Counted from the stretch's first letter, positions 47,368 to 56,872 are shown. The stretch: DNA of 64,000 bases from Streptosporangium becharense (GCF_014204985.1 NZ_JACHMP010000001.1:4030001-4094000); one strand, 5' to 3'. Notes: generated by a model from the sequence alone, not told the origin. Numbers and translations: made by a program.

Positions 47368-48123
47368 GTGAGCATCGACGCCCGTCACGGGGCGGTTCCA
47401 CCTGCGGGCAGACGGGCCGTGACCAGCCGCGTGGACGACGGCGACACGCTGCGGATCGAATGGCCGGCGCCGGACGACGCGAAGATCGTCCTGAGGCACG
47501 TGGAGACGGGCGAGGAACACGTGGGAACCGACCTCTCGGCCCTGCCGGCGGGGGTCTGGACGGCCTACTGCGGAGGCGAGCCCCTGGCCACCGACGATCC
47601 GGGGTTCTCGCTCGACGGCCTGCACTCCTACGCCGAGACCCGCCGTCGCCGGGAGGTCAGGGCGTTCCGCACGCCCGCCGGCATCCTGGGCGTCCGGGTC
47701 CGTGAGGTCGAGCCGTACGTCGAGGTGGTCCGGGTGACCTCCGACGACGGCGTCGTCCAGGTCGAAGGGGTGATCGCCTACGGCGAGCCGATCCGGGGGG
47801 CGGCCCGGCTGGTGGCCGTGGCCAGGCGGGGACCGGATCCCGTCAGCGGCCCGGCGGACTTCCAGGGGCGATGGTTCGAGGGGGCCGTCGAGATCGCGCC
47901 GCTGGCGGAGACCCAGGTGCGGCGCAGAGTCTTCTGGGACCTCTACGCGGAGATCGCCGGAGCGCGACTGCCGCTGGCCACCCGCCTCGATGACATCACC
48001 GACAAGAAGACCAAGGTGCGCTTTCCCGCGCAACGGGTGGGGCAGGTGAGGGTCCGCCCGTACTACACCGAGACCGACAGCCTCGCGGTGGCGCTCACCG
48101 TCGAGGAGGGGGACGGACAGTGA
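47368..48123 (+). CDS. Hypothetical protein paired with a glycosyltransferase
   Basis: Soluble protein of 251 aa from GTG 47368 (GGGGGAA upstream). It looks all-beta, with strands such as DTLRIEWPAPDDAKIVLRHVETGEEH and GILGVRVREVEPYVEVVRVTSDDGVVQVEGVIAYGEP. The pattern 'V.G......' near VQVEGVIAYGEP and ending KVRFPAQRVGQVRVRPYYTETDSLAV resembles non-catalytic modules found beside family 4 glycosyltransferases in actinobacterial wall-polymer loci, though I do not recognise a named family. Its TGA overlaps the GTG of the glycosyltransferase, so the two are translationally coupled. Confidence 0.7.
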   Translation: MSIDARHGAVPPAGRRAVTSRVDDGDTLRIEWPAPDDAKIVLRHVETGEEHVGTDLSALPAGVWTAYCGGEPLATDDPGFSLDGLHSYAETRRRREVRAFRTPAGILGVRVREVEPYVEVVRVTSDDGVVQVEGVIAYGEPIRGAARLVAVARRGPDPVSGPADFQGRWFEGAVEIAPLAETQVRRRVFWDLYAEIAGARLPLATRLDDITDKKTKVRFPAQRVGQVRVRPYYTETDSLAVALTVEEGDGQ

Positions 48124-49274
48124 AGATCTCCTTTCTGATCCTCAACGCCTACGGCATGGGCGGCACGATCCGCGCCACCTTCGACCTCGCCACCACGATG
48201 GCCGAACGACACGACGTCGAGGTCATCAGCGTCTTCCAGCACACCGACCGGCCCTTCCTGCCACTGGGCTCCAAGGTCCGGCTGCGCTCGCTGGTGGACC
48301 TCCGGGAGGGGGCCAGGGTCCACTGGCTGTACCGGAGGAAGGCCGAACGGCTGAGCACGCAGCCGAGCACGCTGATCCACCCCGAGGAGCGGGCGTACTC
48401 CTCCTTCAGCGCGTGGAGCGACGAGGTGCTCGTCCGGGAACTGCGCCGGCTCCGCACCGACGTGCTGATCACCACACGCGCCGGACTGAACATCATGGCG
48501 GCGCGGTTCGCACGTAAGCGGGTCCTCACGATAGGCCAGGAACACCTGCACTTCGCGGCCCACCAGCCCGGGATCTTCGAGGAGATCCGGACCTGGTACC
48601 CGAAGCTGGACGCGGTCGTCACCCTCACCGAGGCCGACGAACACGACTACCGCACGATGCTCGGCCAGGCGCCGACCCGCGTGTTCACCATCGGCAACGG
48701 GCTGCCCAAGGGGCCACGTCCCCGGTCGCGGCAGGAGAACCGGATCGTGCTCGCCGCGGGCAGACTGGTGCCGGTCAAGGGGTACGACCGGCTGCTCAGG
48801 GCGTTCGCCCAGGTGACGAAGGAACGCCCCGACTGGAAACTCCGGATCTACGGTGAGGGACGGGTCAGCGACAAACTGATCAAGCTCTCCGTCAAGTTGC
48901 GGCTGCACAACAACGTCACCTTCATGGGCCCCACCGGCGACATCGAGGGCGAACTCGCCAAGGCCTCGATCCACGCGGTCAGCTCCCGCTTCGAGGGCTT
49001 CGGGATGACCATCATCGAGGCTTTCGCCTGCGGGGTGCCCGTGGTCAGCTTCGACTGCCCCCGCGGCCCCCGCGAGATCATCACCCCGGGGCACGACGGG
49101 CTGCTCGTCCCCCCCGACGACGTGGACGCCCTCGCGGCCGGGCTGCTCCAGATGATCGACGACGAGGAGGGCCGCCGCCGGATGGCGGAGAACGCCCTCA
49201 GGACCGCCGGAAACTACGACATCTCCACGATCGTCGGCCGCTGGGAAAGGTCGTTCGCCGAACTCCAGCGCTGA
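48120..49274 (+). CDS. Family 4 glycosyltransferase
   Basis: GT-B fold protein of 384 aa. Donor-binding half: IVLAAGRLVPVKGYDRLLRAFAQV and the EX7E motif in SSRFEGFGMTIIEAFACGVPVVSFDCPRGPREII. The N-terminus MKISFLILNAYGMGGTIRATFDLA is typical of the family. GTG 48120 overlaps the preceding stop. The sequence resembles glycosyltransferases of actinobacterial teichoic-acid and wall-polymer loci, where partners like the upstream all-beta protein occur; acceptor and donor are not determined. Confidence 0.9.
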   Translation: MKISFLILNAYGMGGTIRATFDLATTMAERHDVEVISVFQHTDRPFLPLGSKVRLRSLVDLREGARVHWLYRRKAERLSTQPSTLIHPEERAYSSFSAWSDEVLVRELRRLRTDVLITTRAGLNIMAARFARKRVLTIGQEHLHFAAHQPGIFEEIRTWYPKLDAVVTLTEADEHDYRTMLGQAPTRVFTIGNGLPKGPRPRSRQENRIVLAAGRLVPVKGYDRLLRAFAQVTKERPDWKLRIYGEGRVSDKLIKLSVKLRLHNNVTFMGPTGDIEGELAKASIHAVSSRFEGFGMTIIEAFACGVPVVSFDCPRGPREIITPGHDGLLVPPDDVDALAAGLLQMIDDEEGRRRMAENALRTAGNYDISTIVGRWERSFAELQR

Positions 49275-49445
49275 CCGGAGCGGCCGACGGCCGGAAGCGG
49301 TCGACGCCCCGGGGCGGCTGACGGCCCGAAGCGGTCGACGGCCAGGAGTGGCCGGTGGCTGGGAGTGGCAGACGGTCCGGAGTGGTCGACGGCCGGGAGC
49401 GGTTGGTGGTCCGGATCGGCCGGTGGTCCGGAGCGGGGCCCCGTA
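49275..49445. repeat. Degenerate tandem array of GGTCGACGGCCGG(G/A)AG(C/T)G-type units
   Basis: Repeated GCGGTCGACG / GTGGTCGACGGCC / GCGGTTGGTGGTCC motifs with a period of roughly 20–24 bp follow the glycosyltransferase stop directly. There is no coding signal. The last 70 bp before 49519 hold the probable promoter of the PSP1 gene. Confidence 0.7.
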
Positions 49446-49518
49446 AACGTAGGGCGCCCCGCTCCCGCCGGGAGGACGCATAGGCTGAACCCAGGCCGTC
49501 CCCCAGCTTTGGAGCCTC

Positions 49519-50361
49519 ATGAGCATGATCATGGCGGTGAGCTTCACCCGCTACGGCAGGCTGTACTACCTCGATCCGGGCGAACACCGCCCCAAGGTCG
49601 GAGACAAGGTCCTCGTCCCCACCGATGCCGGCCCCGAGGTGGCCGAGTGCGTCTGGGCGCCGCAATGGACGAGCGAGGACATCGGCGGCCTGCCGGTCTG
49701 CGCGGGCATCGCGGGCGAGGAACACCTGGCCCGGGACGAGGCCAACAAACGGCGGCGGGCCGAGGCGCGCAGCGTCTCCAAGCGTCTGATCAAGCGGCAC
49801 GACCTGCCCATGAAGGTCGTCGGCGTCGACTACCTGGACACCGACAACGTCTACACGGTCTACTTCTCGGCTCCCCAGCGGGTCGACTTCCGCGCTCTCG
49901 TCCGCGACCTGGCCCGCAACCTGCGGGCCCGGGTGGAGCTGCGCCAGATAGGCCCCCGCGACGAGGCCCGCCTCCAGGGCGGTATCGGTCCCTGCGGTCG
50001 CGACCTGTGCTGCGCCACCTTCCTGAAGGACTTCGAGCCGGTCTCCGTCCGCATGGCCAAGGACCAGGACCTGCCGGTCAACCCGCTGCGCATCGCGGGG
50101 GCGTGCGGGCGGCTGATGTGCTGCCTGAAGTATGAACACCCGCTCTATCTCGACGCCCACAGCAGGATGCCCCGCGTCGGGCTGAAAGTCGACACCCCCG
50201 AGGGGCCGGGAACCGTCGTGGGCCGCAACGTGCCGTCCGACTCCGTGGTGGTCCGCCTGGAGGAGGGGGGCCGCCGCTGCGCGTGTCCTTCGGCCTCGGT
50301 GTGCTCCCCGCGCAAGCAGCACGACGCGGTGTACGGCGGCACGAGCGGGGACTCTTCGTGA
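49519..50361 (+). CDS. PSP1-domain protein, RicT (YaaT)-like
   Basis: Protein of 280 aa. The PSP1 C-terminal domain covers about residues 55–200, with the diagnostic cysteine cluster GGIGPCGRDLCCATFL and GACGRLMCCLKYE. In Bacillus RicT (YaaT) forms a Fe-S-containing complex with RicA and RicF that affects mRNA processing and sporulation, and its gene is also linked to holB, as here. The last 40 residues have two more Cys pairs (CACPSASVC). ATG 49519 has GGAG upstream; two further ATGs (49525 and 49531) are possible. Partners RicA/RicF are not seen in the window. Confidence 0.9.
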   Translation: MSMIMAVSFTRYGRLYYLDPGEHRPKVGDKVLVPTDAGPEVAECVWAPQWTSEDIGGLPVCAGIAGEEHLARDEANKRRRAEARSVSKRLIKRHDLPMKVVGVDYLDTDNVYTVYFSAPQRVDFRALVRDLARNLRARVELRQIGPRDEARLQGGIGPCGRDLCCATFLKDFEPVSVRMAKDQDLPVNPLRIAGACGRLMCCLKYEHPLYLDAHSRMPRVGLKVDTPEGPGTVVGRNVPSDSVVVRLEEGGRRCACPSASVCSPRKQHDAVYGGTSGDSS

Positions 50362-50494
50362 TGGCTTTGGGATATTCCGCTGGTTTGTAGCGGTATCGAC
50401 ATAGGATGCGCTTGGTATGTGAGCAGTCGTCCACTTCCGAGCCACGGCTCCCGCCTGCGCCGGCGGGCGACCCGATCGACGGAGTGGATCAGGC

Positions 50495-52009
50495 GTGAGA
50501 TCCCGTACGGCCGCCGCGCTGGCGGCGGTGGCCCTCCTCGCCGCCGCCTGCACCGGTAACGGCGCCGCCTCTCCTTCCAACGCGGCCTCCTCATCCGTTC
50601 CCACCGCCGGTGCCGACGCGGCCGTGGCCGGTGCGACGCTCGCCTGGGCGGACTGCGGCGACGGCTTCGAGTGCGCGAAACTCCAGGTCCCCCTGGACCA
50701 CGACGAACCGGGTGGCGAGCGGATCCCGATCAGCGTCATCCGGCTGCCCGCCTCGGGGAAGAAGATCGGCTCACTCCTGTTCAACCCCGGCGGGCCCGGA
50801 TCCTCCGGGGTCGAGTACGCCCGGTACGCCCGTGACGTGATGAGCCCCGCCCTGCGCGAGCGCTTCGACATCGTGGGGTTCGACCCGCGCGGGGTCGGCG
50901 AGTCCGCACCCGTACGGTGTCTGTCGTCGAAGGAACTGGACGAGTTCACCGGCCTCGACGGCTCCCCCGACTCCCCGGAGGAGATCACCGCCCTGGAGGA
51001 GGGGGCTCGACGGTTGAGCGCCGGATGCCAGGCCCGCTCGGGCAAGCTCCTGCCGCACGTCGGCACCGCCGACGCCGCCCGGGACATGGACCTGCTGCGC
51101 GCCGCCGTCGGCGACTCCAAGCTCACCTATCTCGGCTTCTCCTACGGCACGCAGCTCGGCGCCGTCTACGCCGACCTCTTCCCCGGCAAGGTCCGAGCCC
51201 TCGTCCTGGACGGGGCCGTCGACCCCACACTCACCTCGGTGGAACTGAACGCCACCCAGGCGCGCGGTTTCGAGATCGCCCTGGACGCCTTCCTCGAAGA
51301 CTGTCTCAAAGCCGCCGACTGCCCCTTCCGGGGATCCGTCGCCTCCGCCCGTGAGGAGATCACCCGGCTGCTCCAGCGCACGGACGCCACCCCCCTCGGC
51401 AACACCACGGGCGACGGCCGCACCGTGACCGAGGCCTGGACGGTCCTCGGCCTGATCACCCCGCTCTACGACCAGCGGTCCTGGCCGACGCTGCGCCAGG
51501 CGCTCGCCGATGCGCTGAAGGGCGACGGGACCACGCTCCTGGGGCTGGCCGACCTGCTCATCGACCGCAAGGAGAACGGTGAGTACGCCAACCAGACCGA
51601 GGCCGGTCTGGCGGTGAACTGCGTGGACTCGGCCTACCCCGCCGACTCCGCCGCCTTCGCCACGGCCGCGGCGAAGGCGGCGAAGGAGTCTCCGCTGTTC
51701 GGGGAGTACATCATGTGGAGCTCGCTGCCCTGCGCGTACTGGCCGGTCAAGGCGGGCCCCGAAGAGAAGATCGACGCACCCGGCGCTCCGCCCATCGTGG
51801 TCGTCGGCACCCAGCGCGACCCCGCCACGCCCTACGTCTGGGCTGAAGCCCTCGCCTCCCAGCTCTCCTCCGGTGTCCTCGTGGGCTTCGACGGTGACGG
51901 CCACACCGCCTACCGGGGTGGCACTTCCTGCGTGGACCGCCTGGTCGACGACTACCTGATCAACCTGACCGTCCCGAAGGACGGAACCCGCTGCCCGAAG
52001 ACCGGCTGA
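50495..52009 (+). CDS. Secreted TAP-type alpha/beta hydrolase lipoprotein
   Basis: Protein of 504 aa related to tripeptidyl aminopeptidases of Streptomyces. Lipobox signal MRSRTAAALAAVALLAAAC. The hydrolase core has SLLFNPGGPGSSGVEYA (oxyanion loop), VGFDPRGVGES, and the nucleophile Ser216 in GFSYGTQLG. The C-terminal TAP domain includes PIVVVGTQRDPATPYVWAEALA (Asp) and FDGDGHTAY (His). Four or more Cys suggest disulfides (CQARSG, CLKAADCPF). The neighbour position after holB equals that of S. coelicolor SCO3540. GTG 50495. Confidence 0.93.
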   Translation: MRSRTAAALAAVALLAAACTGNGAASPSNAASSSVPTAGADAAVAGATLAWADCGDGFECAKLQVPLDHDEPGGERIPISVIRLPASGKKIGSLLFNPGGPGSSGVEYARYARDVMSPALRERFDIVGFDPRGVGESAPVRCLSSKELDEFTGLDGSPDSPEEITALEEGARRLSAGCQARSGKLLPHVGTADAARDMDLLRAAVGDSKLTYLGFSYGTQLGAVYADLFPGKVRALVLDGAVDPTLTSVELNATQARGFEIALDAFLEDCLKAADCPFRGSVASAREEITRLLQRTDATPLGNTTGDGRTVTEAWTVLGLITPLYDQRSWPTLRQALADALKGDGTTLLGLADLLIDRKENGEYANQTEAGLAVNCVDSAYPADSAAFATAAAKAAKESPLFGEYIMWSSLPCAYWPVKAGPEEKIDAPGAPPIVVVGTQRDPATPYVWAEALASQLSSGVLVGFDGDGHTAYRGGTSCVDRLVDDYLINLTVPKDGTRCPKTG

Positions 52010-52073
52010 ACCGAGGCGCGGAAACTCCACGGAAGCCTGTACACTTCGGTAGGTCGCGTGAAACACGCGGCAC

Positions 52074-52147
52074 GCCGCCTTAGCTCAGTCGGCCAGAGCA
52101 CTTCACTCGTAATGAAGGGGTCAAGGGTTCGATTCCCTTAGGCGGCT
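52074..52147 (+). tRNA. tRNA-Thr (anticodon CGT)
   Basis: Acceptor arms GCCGCCT / AGGCGGC, D-arm TAGCTCAGTCGGCCAGAGCA, anticodon stem CTTCA / TGAAG with loop CTCGTAA giving CGT, T-arm AGGGTTCGATTCCCT. Discriminator T at 52147, and CCA (52148–52150) is encoded. The accessory region with integrase fragments begins downstream, so the 3' end is a candidate attachment site. Confidence 0.96.
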
Positions 52148-52157
52148 CCAGGTCAGA

Positions 52158-52188
52158 GGCCCCCACCGGACACCGGTGGGGGCCTTTT
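52158..52188 (+). terminator. Rho-independent terminator of tRNA-Thr
   Basis: GGCCCCCACCGG (52158–52169) and CCGGTGGGGGCC (52173–52184) form a 12-bp stem with a 3-nt loop, followed by TTTT. The next 20 bases contain GCTAACA twice (52189 and 52201). Confidence 0.92.
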
Positions 52189-52288
52189 GCTAACACCCTT
52201 GCTAACAGCGGCATGGACGCGGTGGCTTCTCCTGCGGCAGGGTGAGTGTTCGGGAAGGCCAGCCTTCAACACCCGAGGACTACGGTGT

Positions 52289-53053
52289 TCAGGAACATGG
52301 CCTGCCCGAGGTGGCATGCCGTCCGCACAGTGAGCACCAAACCTCTCCCAGCTGCAGCAGTTCGGTCATCTCGTTGAGCAACGATGCCTTGATCCGGTCC
52401 AGAGCCGTGGCGTCTTGGCTGAAGCAACGGGCGACCCAGATCTCATGATCCTTTGCCCACCAGTTGTTGAGGTGAAGGTGCACAGCGGACGTTCCGTCGA
52501 ACCACCACAGGTCCGCCGGTCCTGAGGCCTCATCGACCGGTGGCGGAAGGTCCGCGCCCGCCAGGACCGGGATCATTCCCGACGGGATGGCCAGCTCCAG
52601 CATCAGATGCGGCCAGTGGCGGACGGTCAGGAACAGCGCGTGCGCCTCAAGCCGCTGGTCGACACTCCGGTTGAGAATCCTGAGCGGCTTGTCGGCGAGG
52701 GTCATCCCGGCACGGCCGTCCAGTAGAACCTCCACGCCCCATGTCCAGTCGTCGTCCACGATCCCGTAAAACGCCCATCCCTGGGCCGTCCAGTAGACCC
52801 TCGTATCGCCATCCAGCCCGTACTCCACCCTGTTGGGCCCTGAAGCCGGGCACCACAGCCCGCCGTATCGCCGCTCGAAGGCGATCATCGCCTCAACGGC
52901 TTCAGCGGGAGCCTCGATCTCGTTCCCGGCATGATCAACGGCACGGGCGGTCCGTTTGATCCAGTCGGCCGGTGTCGGCTCATGCCAACGTGCGTTCGCG
53001 TCAAGAAAGGCACGGAGGCGAGGCGAGAGCGAACGGTCAGTTCGTATGTGCAC
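52289..53053 (-). CDS. Hypothetical protein, possible orphan immunity type
   Basis: Soluble acidic protein of 254 aa. It is Trp-rich (PADWIKRTA, YGGLWCPAS, VYWTAQGW, DDDWTWGVEVL, LWWFDGTSAVHLHLNNWW). AEAVEAMIAFERRYGGL near residue 60 resembles the start of SUKH/SMI1-type proteins, a superfamily with many immunity proteins; the match is weak. The tail has a CxxC–H motif (VWCSLCGRH) followed by C near the end. GTG 53053 is a poor start with little ribosome site; ATGs further in are possible. Isolated between the tRNA and the IS element. Confidence 0.6.
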   Translation of the reverse strand: MHIRTDRSLSPRLRAFLDANARWHEPTPADWIKRTARAVDHAGNEIEAPAEAVEAMIAFERRYGGLWCPASGPNRVEYGLDGDTRVYWTAQGWAFYGIVDDDWTWGVEVLLDGRAGMTLADKPLRILNRSVDQRLEAHALFLTVRHWPHLMLELAIPSGMIPVLAGADLPPPVDEASGPADLWWFDGTSAVHLHLNNWWAKDHEIWVARCFSQDATALDRIKASLLNEMTELLQLGEVWCSLCGRHATSGRPCS

Positions 53054-53110
53054 ACCTGAACGTACACTCGCTGTCCGTTACCCACCCGACGGCCGCAGAC
53101 TTCAACGTGA

Positions 53111-53147
53111 AAGTCCCTGAACCTGCACCGGGCAGGATCAGGGACTT
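53111..53147. terminator. Bidirectional-type hairpin left of the IS element
   Basis: AAGTCCCTGA (53111–53120) pairs with TCAGGGACTT (53138–53147), and CCTGC (53122–53126) with GCAGG (53132–53136). The two-part stem is strong and ends in A or T bases on both strands, so it may terminate transcripts from both sides. Hairpins of this form are common beside integrase genes of actinobacterial elements. Confidence 0.65.
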
Positions 53148-53175
53148 CAAGAATCCGAGGAAGCTGTCTCGGTTG

Positions 53176-54583
53176 CGTCCATGGAAGTGGTGTAAGAGTT
53201 TCCCCAGCTAGCAAGCGTGGCGCCGGACATGAGAACGGCCATCGCGTGTTCCTTCGTGATTGCGACATCAAGATCGAAGGAAGAAAGCGATGGCCGTGCC
53301 CAACAGTGTGGACCCGATGGCGTGGCTGGCGGAGCAGATTCAGGCCAGTGACCCCAATCTGTTGCGCTCCATGGTGAAGACCATGGCTGAGACGTTGATG
53401 TCGGCCGAGGCCGACAGCCTCTGTGGCGCCGCGTACGGTGAGCGCAGCACCCAGCGGGCCAACCGGCGCAACGGCTACCGATCCCGGGACTGGGACACCC
53501 GCGCCGGCACCGTCGAGCTGGCCATCCCCAAGCTGCGCTCGGGCACCTACTTCCGGGATTGGCTGCTGCAGCGCCGCCGCCGGGCCGAACAGGCCCTGAT
53601 CAGCGTGGTGGCCACCAGCTACCTGCTGGGCGTCTCCACCCGGCGGGTCGACAAGCTGATCGAGCAGCTCGGGGTGCAGCACATCTTGAAAAGCCAGGTC
53701 TCGGAGATGGCCAAGATGCTGGACGGGCAGGTGGAGGCGTTTCGGACCCGGCCGTTGGACGGCGGCCCGTATGCGTTCGTGTGGCTGGACGCGCTGACGC
53801 AGAAGGTCCGCGAGGACGGGCGGACGGTGAACGTGCACGTGCTGGTCGCCACCGTGGTCAACGCCGACGGCCGCCGGGAGATCCTCGGGCGGAGGTGACC
53901 TCGGCCGAGGACGGCGCGGGCTGGCTGGGCTTCCTGCGCACTCTGGTGGCCCGGGGCCTGTCGGGGGTGCAGTTGGTCGTCTCTGACGCCCACCGGGGGC
54001 TGGTCGAGGCCATCGGTGCGACGTTGGCGGGCGCCTGCTGGCAGCGGTGCCGCACTCACTACCTGCGCAATTTGCTGACGACCGTGCCGAAGTCGGTGCA
54101 GCCGTGGGTGGCCACCCTGGTGCGGACCATCTTCGACCAGCCCGCCGCTGAGGCCGTCCGGGCCCAGCACACCTGGGTCGTCGACGCCCTGGAGGCGAAG
54201 TATCCGGCTGCCGCGACGCATCTGGGGGCCGCCCGGGAGGAGCTGCTGGCCTTCGCCGCCTTTCCTCGGGAGGTTTGGCGGCAGGTCTGGTCGAACAATC
54301 CACAAGAACGGTTGAACAAGGAGATCCGCCGCCGCACGGACGTGGTCGGCATCTTCCCCGACCGGGCCGCGATCGTCCGTCTGGTCGGTGCGGTTTTGGC
54401 CGAGCAGACCGACAAGTAGACCGAGGCCCGCCGCTACATGGGACTGGACGTGCTGGCCAAGATCCGGCTGCGGCTGATCTGCGGCGACACACCGGGGCAG
54501 AATCCGCTGCCGCAGACACTTACCGCTTAACCTGCAGAAACAGGATCACGCGAAGGCCGGCTCATACACCACTTCGCTGGACG
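53176..54583 (+). mobile_element. IS256-family insertion sequence, inactive
   Basis: Terminal inverted repeats lie at 53176–53198 and 54561–54583 and match at 20 of 23 positions (core GAAGTGGTGTA). The 1408-bp length fits the family (1.2–1.5 kb). They flank one transposase gene with two disabling changes. I see no clear 8–9-bp target duplication outside the ends, so the copy is either old or has been rearranged. Confidence 0.88.
53290..54528 (+). pseudogene. IS256-family transposase, frameshift plus nonsense mutation
   Basis: Mutator-type DDE transposase in two frames. The first part (53290–53896) runs MAVPNSVDPMAWLAEQ to VNADGRREILG and contains the first Asp in FVWLDAL. The sequence then shifts frame: the expected ILGLDVTSAEDGAGW is broken at about 53890 and the reading continues as EVTSAEDGAGWLGF in the other frame. 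This second part has the second Asp (VVSDAHRG) and the catalytic Glu (NNPQERLNKEIRRRT). A TAG at 54418–54420 falls where relatives have Trp (EQ-x-D-E-W-TEARRYMG), after which TEARRYMGLDVLAKIRLR continues to 54528. Both lesions would prevent a full protein, unless the first were a programmed frameshift. Confidence 0.9.
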
Positions 54584-54596
54584 TGACCGCTGTCTC

Positions 54597-55076
54597 TTAT
54601 TCGAGAGCCTTGGCGAAGACGTCAGCGGCGGCGGTCTCCGCCGAATGGATCACGTGAGCGTACACGCGCAGGGTGATGGCCGGATCGGCGTGACCGAGCC
54701 TGGCCGCGACCACGTGGCCGGGGACGCCGGCCAGAAGCAGCGTGGTGGCGTGGATGTGCCGGAGATCGTGCAGGCGGGCGTAAGGGAGCGGTTCAGCGGG
54801 AGCTTGGTCCTTGCCCTCCGGTTCGTTGTACGCCTTGATGAGCTTGCCCGGGAGCGCCGTCACGGTGGTCGGGTAGATGGGGCCGCCCCAGGCGGTCGTG
54901 AAGACGTGACCGCTGTCCGCCCCCTTCCAGGAGTCACCCACGCGAGCCTTCTCCGCTTCCTGGGCCTTCTGCTGTTCCCGGAGTATGGTCACCACGCCCG
55001 TCGAGCCCTTGATGGTGATCTGCCGACCGTCGAGGTCGACGTCAGGCCACCGCGGGTTCAGCAGCTCACCCCACCC
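54597..55076 (-). pseudogene. Tyrosine integrase, C-terminal catalytic fragment
   Basis: The minus-strand frame up to 55415 becomes integrase-like only from about 55076 (GWGELLNPRWPDVDLDGRQI). It includes HDLRHIHATTLLLAGVPGHVVAARLGHADPAITLRVYAHV, which supplies the HxLR, LGH and catalytic Tyr parts of the phage integrase family. The first catalytic Arg, normally in 'GxRxGELL', seems to be missing (DAGWGELL), and the N-terminal SAM-like and arm-binding domains are absent. It lies 14 bp from the right end of the IS element. A matching N-terminal piece is at 58170–58369 on the same strand. Confidence 0.85.
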
Positions 55077-55624
55077 CGCGTCGGCCGTGGCCGGTCGCGC
55101 TGCGGCTCTTCGGCCGGCCACGGCCGCGCCGCCCACCCGCCAGGCCCACCAAGCGATCAGGGGAGCCGGGAAAGTCCCTCGGTAGTCGTAATGATTCCGC
55201 TGAAGGCTGCCGCACCGCTTCCGCCCCTCGGGCCTTGACGGCCCTGCGGTACGGGTCGGTTTGCCACCGGATATCTCGTGCTCTCGCCGTCGCCGGCCAT
55301 CCCGCCATCGGCTCTTCTGGTTACGCAGTGCCTTTGGCCTCTTTCGGAGCGGCGTCGGTGGCTGCCGTCCCTGAAGAGACCAGCCAAGTGCGAGCCGAGG
55401 TTCTGATCGTCTCATCTGCCGTCATCCAGGCGTAGCTCCAGCAGACTGGTTTCTTCAGTTCAAGCCCGACCATGCGAAGTGGGGTAACCGGCGCGGGAGG
55501 AGGGACGCCGGGCACAGGTGCGTCCAAGTCGAGTCTGACTCTCCGTCCCAGCCCCGTTGCTCCGTCGGGGGGACGACGAGCGGGATCATCAGAAGGCGAA
55601 GGAGTATACGGGAAACGTGTCCCT
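55077..55624. other. Junction region between integrase fragment and propeller gene; no gene supported
   Basis: About 550 bp with several short open frames on both strands. None has a ribosome site or recognisable family. A minus-strand stretch APLIAWWAWRVGGAAVAGRR (about 55110–55175) looks like part of a membrane protein and may be another relic of the integrated element. Confidence 0.5.
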
Positions 55625-56872
55625 TCAGTTACCGATATGCACTTTACCTAAGGACACTGTGGCGCCCGGATCCAACCCGATATCCCTGATCCTTTGTGAC
55701 TTTCCGGTCTGAACATTGACCTTGTAATAGCCGAAAGATCCGCCAGGCTCGGGAGGCTCGGCCTCGATGATGTATTCATTGGTGTCGAGCCAGTCGTATC
55801 CGATCGCATCGCTCGGTTCGGACAGAAGCCGGAGGTTGAACTTCTTTACGATCTTCCCCGTTTTTGCATTGTAGACGGCAAGGCTCTCCTCGTCGTCCTC
55901 GCCGAAGGTGGGGAGCACCTTCACCATCAGGCGCCCGTCCGGGGAGAGGTTGTTTATGAAATCCCCTCCCTTCCATTCGCTGGTGACCATCCCTCTGTGG
56001 TTGAGTATGGTTACGGTGCTGCTTTCGGGATCATCCTCCCCGAGTCCCGGACATGCTCGTTTTGCTGCGATGACAGCAGCGTTATGGCTCAAGCCGAGTA
56101 CATGGCAGAAACCGGGAAAAGTGGAAGTCCGTCCTGTGGCGAATTCGGTGATCAGTAGTCGAGGCTGATCGCCGGAGAATGCAAGGGCGAAGAACCGGCC
56201 GTCGGGCGATATCTCCAGGCTGTGAACGTCACCGAGCGCCTCTGCATCCAGTCGTGGTGAGATGGGTTTGAGTCGCGCGGTGGGCAGGTTCCATCCGACA
56301 AACTGCATCCGCTGCTTGCTGAAGTATGCAAGATGATGACCGGCGGCTGTGATGCGGAGCGGTACACCTTCAAAGTGAGAGTCTTCTATCTGGGCTTGGC
56401 TTACCGCGTCAAGAAGGGGGATGTCGCTTGAGCATTCATCATCGTCGGCACCGGACCCAGCCTCGAATCCCCCGCAGCTTGCGCCGTAGGTGATATCCAG
56501 ATCTTGCCTTCCTTTGCCTCTTTTGTAATTTACGCGCAGTGTCCATTCGCTGCATGTAATCACTTCCGGCGCGGCATCGTCCTCTTCTTCTCTGGGCCGG
56601 CTGTGGCAATTCGGGTCCTCCCGAGTGAATGCATACTGCACTGGCGGATCAAACGGTCCGGGTTTCCAGTCCGGTGCCGCCTGAGGGCTGTCGTCACGGT
56701 TCAGATAGAGGAATCCCGAACCCAATAAGCCGAAGATGAGGAGAACGACTGCAGTGTGTCGACCGGGCCGGTGCCGGGTGGCGCGTCGCTCTACACCGGA
56801 ATCCGGCCCGGCTCTGCCCGGCTCTCCATGAATGTCGCCGTTCATTCCGATGTCCGCCATCAGGTTACTCAT
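55625..56872 (-). CDS. Membrane-anchored beta-propeller-like protein
   Basis: Protein of 415 aa with a cytoplasmic head (about 45 aa), one helix (TAVVLLIFGLLGSGFLYLN) and an outer domain rich in repeats such as HSLEISPDGRFFALAFSGDQPRLLITEFATG and NNLSPDGRLMVKVLPTF, the 'SPDGR' signature of WD40/TolB-like propellers. Three Cys pairs occur near the helix-proximal part. ATG 56872 has GGGAGG upstream; the frame to 57109 has no family character. Codon usage is noticeably less GC-biased than in the surrounding chromosome (many A/T-ending codons), consistent with acquisition by transfer. Confidence 0.75.
   Translation of the reverse strand: MSNLMADIGMNGDIHGEPGRAGPDSGVERRATRHRPGRHTAVVLLIFGLLGSGFLYLNRDDSPQAAPDWKPGPFDPPVQYAFTREDPNCHSRPREEEDDAAPEVITCSEWTLRVNYKRGKGRQDLDITYGASCGGFEAGSGADDDECSSDIPLLDAVSQAQIEDSHFEGVPLRITAAGHHLAYFSKQRMQFVGWNLPTARLKPISPRLDAEALGDVHSLEISPDGRFFALAFSGDQPRLLITEFATGRTSTFPGFCHVLGLSHNAAVIAAKRACPGLGEDDPESSTVTILNHRGMVTSEWKGGDFINNLSPDGRLMVKVLPTFGEDDEESLAVYNAKTGKIVKKFNLRLLSEPSDAIGYDWLDTNEYIIEAEPPEPGGSFGYYKVNVQTGKSQRIRDIGLDPGATVSLGKVHIGN

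Noticed and set aside
50495-52009. Missing OleB-type hydrolase for the ole-like operon
   Set aside because: This alpha/beta hydrolase is a secreted TAP-type lipoprotein 38 kb away in the conserved holB block, not a cytoplasmic OleB.
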